NCBI GenBank assembly: GCA_947464665.1
Contig: CANHXV010000136.1
Coordinates: 1 to 5,457, forward strand
Length of the DNA stretch: 5,457 bases
Direction of reading: 5' to 3'
DNA from: Comamonadaceae bacterium
Lineage (GTDB): Bacteria; Pseudomonadota; Gammaproteobacteria; Burkholderiales; Burkholderiaceae_C
The position numbers were made by a program, and so were the translations under genes. The notes under the pieces are model-generated. The model was not told the DNA's origin. It ran no database searches and saw nothing but the letters and a program-made list of their open reading frames with translations. Positions 1-5,457 of this stretch are shown here, one piece after another. The first letter of the stretch is position 1. The number at the start of each line of letters is the position of its first letter.

Positions 1-353
1 AGAGCATGGCGCAAGCCATTTTGGCATCGGACGAAACGATTCAAAAGAATCCACAACTGATTCAAAAATTGGTGCGGGCGACGCTGAAGGGTATGAAAGA
101 CATCATGGCTAATCCAAAGGAGGCCACCGCTGTCTACGTCCAACATGTTCCTGCGCACAAGGGCAAAGAAGCCAGCGTTCAAAAAACCTTTGAGATGTAC
201 AACCAATATGTCTATGCAAGCCAAAAAGTACCTGGCACCATGGACGAAGCAAGGTTAAGTGAATTGCAAAAATTTTATGTGAGCAATGGTGTTGTGCCTA
301 AAGAGTCGCCTTTGAAAGATCTCTACACCAATCAATTTGTATTAGCTAAATAA
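1..353 (+). CDS. ABC transporter substrate-binding protein, NMT1/SsuA-like (C-terminal part, 5' truncated)
   Basis: The reading frame is already open at the first bases (a Ser codon precedes the first Met at position 6), so that Met is internal and the true start lies upstream. About 116 residues are visible, against roughly 320-340 for a complete protein of this family. The stretch with 'ASDETIQKNPQLIQKLVRAT' followed by a Lys-Gly-Met helix and 'NPKEAT' is the typical C-terminal lobe of NMT1/THI5-like periplasmic binding proteins, in which a helix follows 'I..NP.L....VRA...G'. The family binds small ligands such as sulfonates, nitrate, thiamine-pyrimidine precursors or aromatic acids in the periplasm and delivers them to an ABC importer. 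The permease follows after 33 bases, which supports the assignment. The ligand cannot be predicted, because most of the binding cleft and any signal peptide are outside the window. Confidence 0.85.
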   Translation, partial: SMAQAILASDETIQKNPQLIQKLVRATLKGMKDIMANPKEATAVYVQHVPAHKGKEASVQKTFEMYNQYVYASQKVPGTMDEARLSELQKFYVSNGVVPKESPLKDLYTNQFVLAK

Positions 354-386
354 GTCGTTCTCCATCTGCACATTGAGCAACAAAGC

Positions 387-1166
387 ATGGCCCAAGAAAA
401 ATGGATGACGTCTGTTTGGAGTTTCGCCGTCTTAGTGGTGTTTCTGCTGACATGGGAATATGTTCCAGGTTGGCTGGGGGTCCCTCAGTTTGTATTGCCG
501 CCTTTCAGTCAAGTCACTTTAGAAGCTGTCCGAATTTGGGATACTGAGCGATTGATGTGGCACGCGGGCATTACTGCTGCTGAGGTTGTCATTGGTTTTA
601 TTGTGGGCTCTGCATTGGGTGCCATGATTGGCTACGCGTTGGGCATTTCGCCCCGTATTGAAGCGATCTTGTCACCTTATTTGTTGGCGCTTCAGATTGC
701 ACCCAAGGTGGCCTTTGCGCCACTTTTTGTGATGTGGTTGGGTTACACCATCTATCCCAAAATTTTGGTGGCTGTGCTGATTGTGTTCTTTCCAGTTTTG
801 ATCAATGTGCTTTCAGCCATGCGCGCCATGGACGGCGATTTGATCAATTTGGCGAGATCCTTCTCTGCCACACGATTTCAAGTGTTTCGAATGGTTGAAT
901 TTCCGACCACTTTGCCGCCTCTCTTTTCTGGATTGCGAATTGCAAGCACATTAGCAGTGATTGGTGTGGTGGTGGGCGAGTTGGTGGGTGGCAACATGGG
1001 GCTGGGTTATCTGCTTGTTTTCTTTGAAGGTCAGGGCAACACAGCAGGTGTATTTGTCATCATTGGCGCGCTCACTGTGATTGGTATTTTGGCCTATTAC
1101 GCGGTTGTGCTTGCAGAGAAGCGTGTGCTTCATTACTTGTTGAATACGCAGCGCCAAGGCGCATAA
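387..1166 (+). CDS. ABC transporter permease, SsuC/TauC/NitT-like (BPD_transp_1 family)
   Basis: This 259-residue inner-membrane protein is of normal length for SsuC/TauC-type importer permeases. Hydrophobic segments lie at about residues 11-28, 62-87, 95-118, 125-145, 186-203 and 221-243, consistent with six membrane spans. The cytoplasmic EAA loop that docks the ATPase is at about 152-186, ending in 'FPTTLPPLFSGLRIA', a good match to the family. Within it, the usual 'EAARSxGAS' reads 'NLARSFSAT', so the conserved Glu and Gly are Asn154 and Ser160. It should form the translocation channel for the ligand of the binding protein encoded just upstream. No ATPase gene follows; a dehydrogenase gene starts 11 bases downstream. 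The start at 387 has only a weak upstream purine-rich site (GAG at 375-377), but it gives the expected N-terminus just before the first membrane span. Confidence 0.93.
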   Translation: MAQEKWMTSVWSFAVLVVFLLTWEYVPGWLGVPQFVLPPFSQVTLEAVRIWDTERLMWHAGITAAEVVIGFIVGSALGAMIGYALGISPRIEAILSPYLLALQIAPKVAFAPLFVMWLGYTIYPKILVAVLIVFFPVLINVLSAMRAMDGDLINLARSFSATRFQVFRMVEFPTTLPPLFSGLRIASTLAVIGVVVGELVGGNMGLGYLLVFFEGQGNTAGVFVIIGALTVIGILAYYAVVLAEKRVLHYLLNTQRQGA

Positions 1167-1177
1167 AAGAATTGGTC

Positions 1178-1927
1178 ATGCAAGAAATCAATCTCCAAGG
1201 CAGTAAGGTCCTCGTGACGGGGTCTGCGCGCGGTCTAGGCGAGAGCTTTGCAAGAGCTCTGGTAACTGCTGGCGCTCAAGTCGTTATCAGCGATGTTTTG
1301 CATGAGCGCGGACAAGCGCTGGCCATTGAGTTAGGTGCACAGGCCCACTATGTGCCGTTAGATTTATTAGACCCAGAAAGCATTCAACAAGGTGTGCAGG
1401 CCGCTGTTAAAGCCATGGGAGGCATGACGGGCTTGATCAACAACGCAGCGATTACCAACTCTGGCGGCAAAATGATGGAAGACCTTGCACTCGAGACATG
1501 GGGCCGGGTGATGGATGTCAACGTGCGTGGTACTTGGCTGGTGACCAAAGCCTCTCGGCCTTTTTTAGCTTCTAGCGGTCGCGGACGGGTTGTTAATTTG
1601 GCATCCGATACGGCGCTTTGGGGGGCGCCACGTCTGCTGGCCTACACAGCCAGCAAAGGTGCCGTGATTGCCATGACCCGATCGCTAGCGCGCGAAATGG
1701 GCTCAGACAACATCACGGTCAATGCAATCGCACCTGGGCTCACCTTGGTAGAGGCCACAGAGTATGTGCCGCAAGACCGCCACGACCACTATCTCAATGG
1801 GCGCGCCATTAAGCGTCCTCAAGTGCCAGACGATGTCAATGCCGCGGCACTTTTTTTATTAACAAAGAACAGCGGCTTCATTACGGGTCAAGTGTTGCCC
1901 GTCAATGGCGGCTTTGTCATGAATTGA
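1178..1927 (+). CDS. Short-chain dehydrogenase/reductase (classical SDR, probably NAD-dependent)
   Basis: The 249-residue protein has the standard length and order of a classical SDR. Numbering from the ATG at 1178, the cofactor motif TGxxxGxG is TGSARGLG at 14-21, NNAA is at 88-91, and the catalytic tetrad is Asn115, Ser143, Tyr156 and Lys160 (YTASK). Asp39 at the end of the second beta strand favours NAD(H) over NADP(H). 'NAIAPGL' and the terminal 'VNGGF' are also typical. The family oxidises alcohols or reduces ketones; the substrate is not evident. 3-oxoacyl-ACP reductase (FabG) proteins share this architecture, but the catabolic neighbourhood argues against a fatty-acid synthesis role. 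A TTG at 1172 could extend the protein by two residues. I prefer the ATG because the purine stretch AAAAGA (1165-1170) sits at a workable distance from it and is too close to the TTG. Confidence 0.93.
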   Translation: MQEINLQGSKVLVTGSARGLGESFARALVTAGAQVVISDVLHERGQALAIELGAQAHYVPLDLLDPESIQQGVQAAVKAMGGMTGLINNAAITNSGGKMMEDLALETWGRVMDVNVRGTWLVTKASRPFLASSGRGRVVNLASDTALWGAPRLLAYTASKGAVIAMTRSLAREMGSDNITVNAIAPGLTLVEATEYVPQDRHDHYLNGRAIKRPQVPDDVNAAALFLLTKNSGFITGQVLPVNGGFVMN

Positions 1928-1932
1928 GACAT

Positions 1933-1937
1933 GGAGA
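1933..1937 (+). promoter_or_regulatory. Ribosome binding site (GGAGA) that decides the cupin start
   Basis: GGAGA lies five bases upstream of the ATG at 1943, a good Shine-Dalgarno match at normal spacing. The in-frame ATG at 1931 overlaps the site itself and has only a poor GAG before it, so the ATG at 1943 is the more likely start. It is the clearest ribosome binding site in the window. Confidence 0.6.
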
Positions 1938-1942
1938 ATTTT

Positions 1943-2548
1943 ATGGATGCACATCAACAAAAGGTATTGGAAGCTGCCAATCAACCGCACTTCAATGAAA
2001 ACGGATTACTGAATCCTCAAATTCCACCCGAGCTGCAAATTCAAGCCGGTATGCTTCAAAAAAGTGATCAAACTTTTGCGACTTGGATGGAGAGTCGTGT
2101 CGCTCGCAAATCGACACGTCGCTACGATTGGGACGCGTTGAAATTTCAAGCCGATTTTGACCCTAAATACCGCAGAGCCCAAATGCGATATGTGGGCACG
2201 GGTGGAACTGGCGTTGCGAAAGACAGCAATACGGTACCGTCAGCCCACTTCACTTTTTCAACGATGGTCATTCCTGCTGGCAACATTGGTCCTTCACACA
2301 TTCACTACGATGTAGAGGAAGTCTTTTTTGTGATCCGAGGTGCTATGAAGGTGGTCTGCGAGAAGGATGGTCAAAAGTGGGAAGCCATATTGGGCGAGCG
2401 CGACTTAATTTCTGTTCCGCCTGGTGTGTATCGAGAGGAACAAAATATCGGTGATGAAGATGCCTTGATGTGCGTGATGTTGGGTACGCCCAAGCCCATC
2501 ACGCCTGTTTATCCGCCCGATTCTCCTTTGGCAAAAATCAAACGCTGA
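1943..2548 (+). CDS. Cupin-domain protein with an incomplete metal site
   Basis: A 201-residue protein, with about 100 residues before a single C-terminal cupin barrel. Numbering from the ATG at 1943, cupin motif 1 is complete: Gly113, His119, His121, Glu126 and Gly133 fit G-x5-HxH-x4-E-x6-G. Motif 2 is recognisable ('SVPPGVYREEQN' at about 157-168), but the metal-binding His is Arg164, and no His occurs anywhere after His121. Cupins of this size include metal-dependent dioxygenases, isomerases and non-catalytic binding proteins. Because the usual 3-His/1-Glu site is not complete, a dioxygenase function cannot be assumed. The gene starts 15 bases after the dehydrogenase stop and ends one base before the hydrolase start, so it is almost certainly co-transcribed with both. 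The alternative start at 1931 would add four residues. The family assignment is firm; the function is unknown. Confidence 0.88.
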   Translation: MDAHQQKVLEAANQPHFNENGLLNPQIPPELQIQAGMLQKSDQTFATWMESRVARKSTRRYDWDALKFQADFDPKYRRAQMRYVGTGGTGVAKDSNTVPSAHFTFSTMVIPAGNIGPSHIHYDVEEVFFVIRGAMKVVCEKDGQKWEAILGERDLISVPPGVYREEQNIGDEDALMCVMLGTPKPITPVYPPDSPLAKIKR

Positions 2549-2552
2549 AATG
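2546..2552 (+). other. Stop-start junction TGAAATG (cupin to hydrolase)
   Basis: The cupin stop TGA and the hydrolase start ATG are separated by one base. There is no convincing ribosome binding site just upstream, so reinitiation by ribosomes finishing the cupin gene is the simplest reading. Confidence 0.6.
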
Positions 2553-3398
2553 AATTTGACGCCTCAAGAAGCCTTGGCAGGTGTAGAGCAAATGGTTGTT
2601 CAAACACCACAGGGACCCATTCAATGTCGTCAAGCAGGCCTTGCAGCTCAAGTGACGCATGTCTTGCTACACGGCATTGGCTCTGCTTCGGCAAGTTGGG
2701 CATATCAATTGGGAAGTGTTGTAGGCGTGCAGGATTTGCGCGTGGTGGCCTGGGATGCTCCGGGCTATGGCAAAAGTGCGCATTTAGAGATGCCAGAGCC
2801 AAGCGCTGCAAACTACGCAACGATGTTGTGGCTGTGGTTGGACGCTTTGGGTGTCTCTTCTCCGGTTCAATTGGTTGGACATTCTCTAGGGGCGCTGATG
2901 GTTGCCAGTGCAGTTCTGCAGCAACCAGATCGGGTCAGTCGTTGTGTTTTTCTTGCACCAGCCAGAGGCTATGGCGATGCTGACCCTGCAGAGCGCAAGA
3001 AGGTGGTTGAGGGAAGACTCACCAGCTTAGAAAAATTTGGCCCCGTAGGCATGGCAAATGCCCGAGCCTCTGCCATGTTGTCTACGCATGCCAAGCCTTG
3101 GATGCGCGATGCCGTTAGACAAACTATGTCTGAAATTGATCCAAAGGGCTATACCCAAGCCGTGCAGATGTTAGGGCAAGGAAACTTGATACGCGACGTC
3201 CTAGACATCAAGCGCCCCATGTTGGTTGCAAGTGGTGAAGCTGACACGATCACGCCGCCAGCAGTTTGTGATCAGGTTGCCCATGCTGCACAACAAAAGC
3301 GTCTGAGCTTGGGGGAAGTAGGACATGCTTGTCCACTTGAAGCGGGGTTTGCGATCAATCAATTGTTGGGCTTGCCAACCCAAATGAGGCATCACTGA
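2550..3398 (+). CDS. Alpha/beta-fold hydrolase
   Basis: This 282-residue cytoplasmic protein has the full alpha/beta hydrolase pattern: the oxyanion-hole motif 'LLHGIGS' at 39-45, 'WDAPGYGKS' at 68-76, the nucleophile elbow GHSLG at 110-114 with Ser112, the acid Asp232 in 'GEADTITPP', and the catalytic His259 in 'GHACPLE'. A variable cap region lies between about residues 140 and 215. Relatives include esterases, lactonases, 3-oxoadipate enol-lactonase and the MhpC/BphD-type hydrolases that split meta-cleavage ring products. Sequence reading alone does not separate these. Context among a dehydrogenase, a cupin and a ThDP enzyme suggests cleavage of an ester, lactone or C-C bond in a catabolic route. 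The start is joined to the preceding gene by TGAAATG, with no clear ribosome binding site, so translation is probably coupled to that of the cupin gene. Confidence 0.92.
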   Translation: MNLTPQEALAGVEQMVVQTPQGPIQCRQAGLAAQVTHVLLHGIGSASASWAYQLGSVVGVQDLRVVAWDAPGYGKSAHLEMPEPSAANYATMLWLWLDALGVSSPVQLVGHSLGALMVASAVLQQPDRVSRCVFLAPARGYGDADPAERKKVVEGRLTSLEKFGPVGMANARASAMLSTHAKPWMRDAVRQTMSEIDPKGYTQAVQMLGQGNLIRDVLDIKRPMLVASGEADTITPPAVCDQVAHAAQQKRLSLGEVGHACPLEAGFAINQLLGLPTQMRHH

Positions 3399-3402
3399 AA
3401 TG
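3396..3402 (+). other. Stop-start junction TGAAATG (hydrolase to IclR regulator)
   Basis: This has the same arrangement and the same bases as the junction before the hydrolase gene. A GAGG at 3386-3389 could assist initiation, though its ten-base spacing is long. Translational coupling of the regulator to the hydrolase is likely. Confidence 0.55.
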
Positions 3403-4230
3403 ACTGTCGATCAGAAAAATGATGAGCGCTACACCGTACCAGGTTTGGCGCGCGGTCTTCAATTGCTGATGCAATTCAACAGAGATGAACGCGAACTGAG
3501 CGGCGCCGAACTGTCAAGGCGCATGGGATTGCCAAGAGCCTCTGTCTTCAGGATGCTCTTTACCTTAGAGCAAAGTGGATTCTTAGAGCGCTGCCCAGAC
3601 AGTGTGAGTTACAAGCTGGGCTTGTCGGTACTGCGTTTGGGGTTTGAGCTATTGGCCTCCATGGAGCTCACTGAGGTGGGTCGGCCGATCATTGACGAAC
3701 TTCGTGACCGGAGTGGTTTCTCGGCGCACTTGGTAGTTCGCGATGCACGCGATGTGGTTTTCATAGCCAAAGCTGCAGGCAGCAATGCCATGTTCCACTC
3801 GATTCAAGTAGGTGCAAGGCTACCTGCTCATGCTACCGTATTAGGCCGAGCTTTGATGTCCGATTTGGATCTGAGTGAATTGTCTAAGTTGTTTCCAGAA
3901 GCCAAACTGCAGGCTTTCACCCCCAAAACGCCTTCCAATGTGAAGGCACTTAAAGCGCTGATTGACCAAGACCGTGATCGCGGTTACGGCGTCAGTATGG
4001 GGGGGTATGAGACAGGCATTTCCACCATTGCGGCGCCAGTTTTCAATGAGCAATCGAGAGTGGTAGCCGCCATCAGTATTTCTGTGCCTACACAACGCAT
4101 TGACGATGAAGTGCTGATGCCTTTGGTTAATTTGGTCAAGACTGCTGCAAGTCACATGACAGAACGTTTGAGCCATTTGCCCCAACAAAGTACTTGGCCT
4201 GAAAAATTGAAAGACAAGAAAATCGCATGA
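3400..4230 (+). CDS. IclR-family transcriptional regulator
   Basis: A 276-residue regulator of standard IclR length. The N-terminal winged helix-turn-helix spans about residues 13-75: 'LARGLQLL', then 'LSGAELSRRMGLP' as the first part of the HTH, 'RASVFRMLFTLEQSGFLER' as the recognition helix and wing start, and 'YKLG'. The C-terminal effector-binding domain spans about 85-255, with the family hallmarks 'LPAHATVLGRALMS' (141-154), 'DRGYGVSMGGYETGISTIAA' (193-212) and 'AAISISVP' (223-230). IclR proteins sense small organic acids or aromatic intermediates and repress or activate nearby catabolic operons. Here the gene lies inside the operon and points the same way as the enzymes, joined by TGAAATG to the hydrolase gene and by ATGA to the ThDP enzyme gene. 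Autoregulation is therefore likely, but no operator can be pointed to within the window. A GAGG at 3386-3389, ten bases before the start, may serve as its ribosome binding site. Confidence 0.95.
   Translation: MTVDQKNDERYTVPGLARGLQLLMQFNRDERELSGAELSRRMGLPRASVFRMLFTLEQSGFLERCPDSVSYKLGLSVLRLGFELLASMELTEVGRPIIDELRDRSGFSAHLVVRDARDVVFIAKAAGSNAMFHSIQVGARLPAHATVLGRALMSDLDLSELSKLFPEAKLQAFTPKTPSNVKALKALIDQDRDRGYGVSMGGYETGISTIAAPVFNEQSRVVAAISISVPTQRIDDEVLMPLVNLVKTAASHMTERLSHLPQQSTWPEKLKDKKIA
4227..4230 (+). other. ATGA overlap (IclR stop and ThDP enzyme start)
   Basis: The start codon of the ThDP enzyme gene overlaps the regulator stop codon in the classic four-base ATGA form. Only a weak purine stretch (AAGAAAA at 4216-4222) precedes it. 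This places the enzyme under the same transcript and probably the same translational control as the regulator. Confidence 0.65.
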
Positions 4231-5457
4231 GTCAGTTACCTCCTCAAATTACGGTTGGCGAATTGGTGGCACGCTTTTTGGAAGCCTGTCATGTGAAGAC
4301 TGCCTTTGGCGTGATTTCCATTCACAACATGCCCATATTGGATGCGTTTCACAGGCGTGAACAAATTCGCTTTGTCTCTGCGCGAGGTGAAGCGGGGGCT
4401 TGCAATATGGCTGATGCAGCAGCGCGAGTGTCCGGTACATTGGGTGTCTGCGTGACCAGCACCGGTACGGGCTGTGGCAATGCTGCTGGTGCAATGGTCG
4501 AAGCCATGACGGCGGGTACGCCTCTGTTGCATTTAACAGGTCAAATTGAATCTGAATTCCTAGACCGAGATTTGGGTTTTATTCACGAACATCCCGCGCA
4601 ATTGGCCATGCTCAAGTCGGTGGGCAAAGACGCATTCCGAATTCGCAATCCAGAAACAGCCTTGGCCACTTTGCGCGAAGCTGCGCGACTTGCCTTCACA
4701 CCACCGTGTGGGCCGGTCAGTATTGAGATTCCCATTGATGTACAAGGCATGACCTTGTCTTTACCTTCTGACATTTCTTTTGAACCCATGGCGCCTCTTC
4801 GGCCTTCCAATGATGCGGTCCAAGCGTTGGCCAAAAGATTGCAAGCCAAAAAACGCCCCTTGTTATGGTTGGGTGGTGGTGCTCGCGGAGCAGGACCTGC
4901 AGTGAAGCGCCTGGTCGAAATGGGTTGGGGCGTGGTGACTTCAGTGCAGGGACGTGGCATTTTGAGTGAAGACCATCCTTCCAGTTTGGCTTCGTACAAC
5001 CTTCAAAAACCCACAGAGGCTTTTTATCAAACTGTCGATGCATTGTTGGTAGTAGGCTCGCGCTTGCGAAGCAATGAAACACTGACCTACCAACTCAAAT
5101 TACCTGGAAACCGTTTTCGCATTGATGCCAGTGCCCTGGCTGAAAACCGTTCATACAGCTCTGAGTATTTTGTTCAAGGGGATGCATTATTAACTTTGGA
5201 TGCGCTTGCGGATGCGCTTGAAGGACAAATGCAAATTGATCCAAAGTTTGCAGACGATTTGAAAAAAACAAGGCAAGAAGCGCAGGCTCTGGTTGACAGC
5301 ACTTTAGGGCCCTATGTCCAACTTAAAAATAGTTTGCAAACGAAGTTAGGTAAAGCGCTGTGGTGGGTCCGAGACATTACGCTTTCTAATACCATGTGGG
5401 GCAATCGTGCGCCCGTGCTAGACCATCCGCGTGCAGGCGTGCATGCTTTGGGTGGTG
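4227..5457 (+). CDS. Thiamine-diphosphate-dependent enzyme, acetolactate synthase/benzoylformate decarboxylase superfamily (3' truncated)
   Basis: The frame is open from the ATG at 4227 to the window end, giving 410 residues of an expected 540-570. The start overlaps the regulator stop (ATGA). The PYR domain covers about 5-175, with the catalytic Glu55 in 'ARGEAGACNMADA', 'TSTGTGCGNAAGAMVEA' (77-93) in place of the common 'TxGPGxxN', and 'GPVSIEIPIDV' (162-172). The central domain covers about 190-335, with 'PLLWLGGGARGAG' (211-223), 'LLVVGSRL' (273-280) and 'RIDAS' (298-302). The PP domain begins near 385 ('ITLSNTMWG'), and the Mg-ThDP binding motif (GDG...N) would lie beyond the window. Relatives decarboxylate or carboligate 2-oxo acids. 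The substrate is unclear; the position next to catabolic genes suggests a 2-oxo acid decarboxylase or C-C lyase rather than an amino-acid-synthesis acetolactate synthase, and no small regulatory subunit gene is seen. Confidence 0.9.
   Translation, partial: MSQLPPQITVGELVARFLEACHVKTAFGVISIHNMPILDAFHRREQIRFVSARGEAGACNMADAAARVSGTLGVCVTSTGTGCGNAAGAMVEAMTAGTPLLHLTGQIESEFLDRDLGFIHEHPAQLAMLKSVGKDAFRIRNPETALATLREAARLAFTPPCGPVSIEIPIDVQGMTLSLPSDISFEPMAPLRPSNDAVQALAKRLQAKKRPLLWLGGGARGAGPAVKRLVEMGWGVVTSVQGRGILSEDHPSSLASYNLQKPTEAFYQTVDALLVVGSRLRSNETLTYQLKLPGNRFRIDASALAENRSYSSEYFVQGDALLTLDALADALEGQMQIDPKFADDLKKTRQEAQALVDSTLGPYVQLKNSLQTKLGKALWWVRDITLSNTMWGNRAPVLDHPRAGVHALGG

Noticed and set aside
354..386. 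Possible terminator or promoter between the binding protein and permease genes
   Set aside because: Only 33 bases, with no stable inverted repeat, no T-run and no recognisable -35/-10 pair.
1931..1942. Upstream start ATG at 1931 for the cupin gene
   Set aside because: The GGAGA at 1933-1937 fits the ATG at 1943 well, while the ATG at 1931 has no comparable site.
2509..2820. Minus-strand open frame of 103 codons across the cupin-hydrolase junction
   Set aside because: Both + strand genes are well supported by motifs; the antisense product has no recognisable features.
2624..2983. Plus-strand open frame of 119 codons inside the hydrolase gene
   Set aside because: It is a +2 shadow covering the oxyanion hole and nucleophile elbow of the true frame; its composition is Cys/Arg/Ser-rich and without motifs.
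3841..4188. Minus-strand open frame of 115 codons opposite the regulator
   Set aside because: It overlaps the conserved IclR effector domain entirely and shows no family motif.
4583..4999. Minus-strand open frame of 138 codons, with another of 121 codons at 4717-5082
   Set aside because: Both lie opposite the ThDP enzyme gene, whose motifs are clear in the + frame. Their translations are rich in Pro, Arg and Ser without recognisable domains, as expected of antisense shadows.
4227..5457. Labelling the ThDP enzyme as biosynthetic acetolactate synthase large subunit (IlvB)
   Set aside because: The active-site loop motifs differ, no small-subunit gene is visible, and the context is catabolic.

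Overview
The window is a dense, single-strand run of seven protein-coding genes, all on the + strand. Both ends are cut inside genes: the first has lost its start and the last its C-terminus. Spacings are 33, 11, 15, 1, 1 and -4 bases, so there is no room for internal terminators or conventional promoters, and the whole stretch reads as one operon. I found no RNA genes, mobile elements, CRISPR arrays or long repeats. GC content looks close to 50% by eye and is even across the window. The protein families and sequence style suggest a betaproteobacterium of the Burkholderiales, perhaps a freshwater Comamonadaceae with moderate GC; this is an impression from family resemblance, not a measured placement.

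Layout: (1) positions 1-353, the C-terminal part of an NMT1/SsuA-type periplasmic substrate-binding protein; (2) 387-1166, the membrane permease of the same ABC importer; (3) 1178-1927, a classical short-chain dehydrogenase/reductase with a complete active site; (4) 1943-2548, a single-domain cupin that has HxH...E but lacks the usual third metal-binding histidine; (5) 2550-3398, an alpha/beta hydrolase with an intact Ser-Asp-His triad; (6) 3400-4230, an IclR-family regulator; (7) 4227-5457, a thiamine-diphosphate-dependent enzyme of the acetolactate synthase/benzoylformate decarboxylase superfamily, cut off in its third domain.

How they may work together (inference): an importer brings in a small organic compound, probably an acid. 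The dehydrogenase, cupin protein, hydrolase and ThDP enzyme would oxidise it, cleave it hydrolytically and cleave or decarboxylate a 2-oxo acid. The IclR protein would sense the substrate or an intermediate and control the operon from within. The substrate cannot be read from the sequence. No ABC ATPase gene lies beside the permease, so it must be upstream of the window or elsewhere. The most unusual points are the incomplete cupin metal site, the regulator embedded co-directionally between catabolic genes, and the combination of enzymes, which does not match a pathway I can name.
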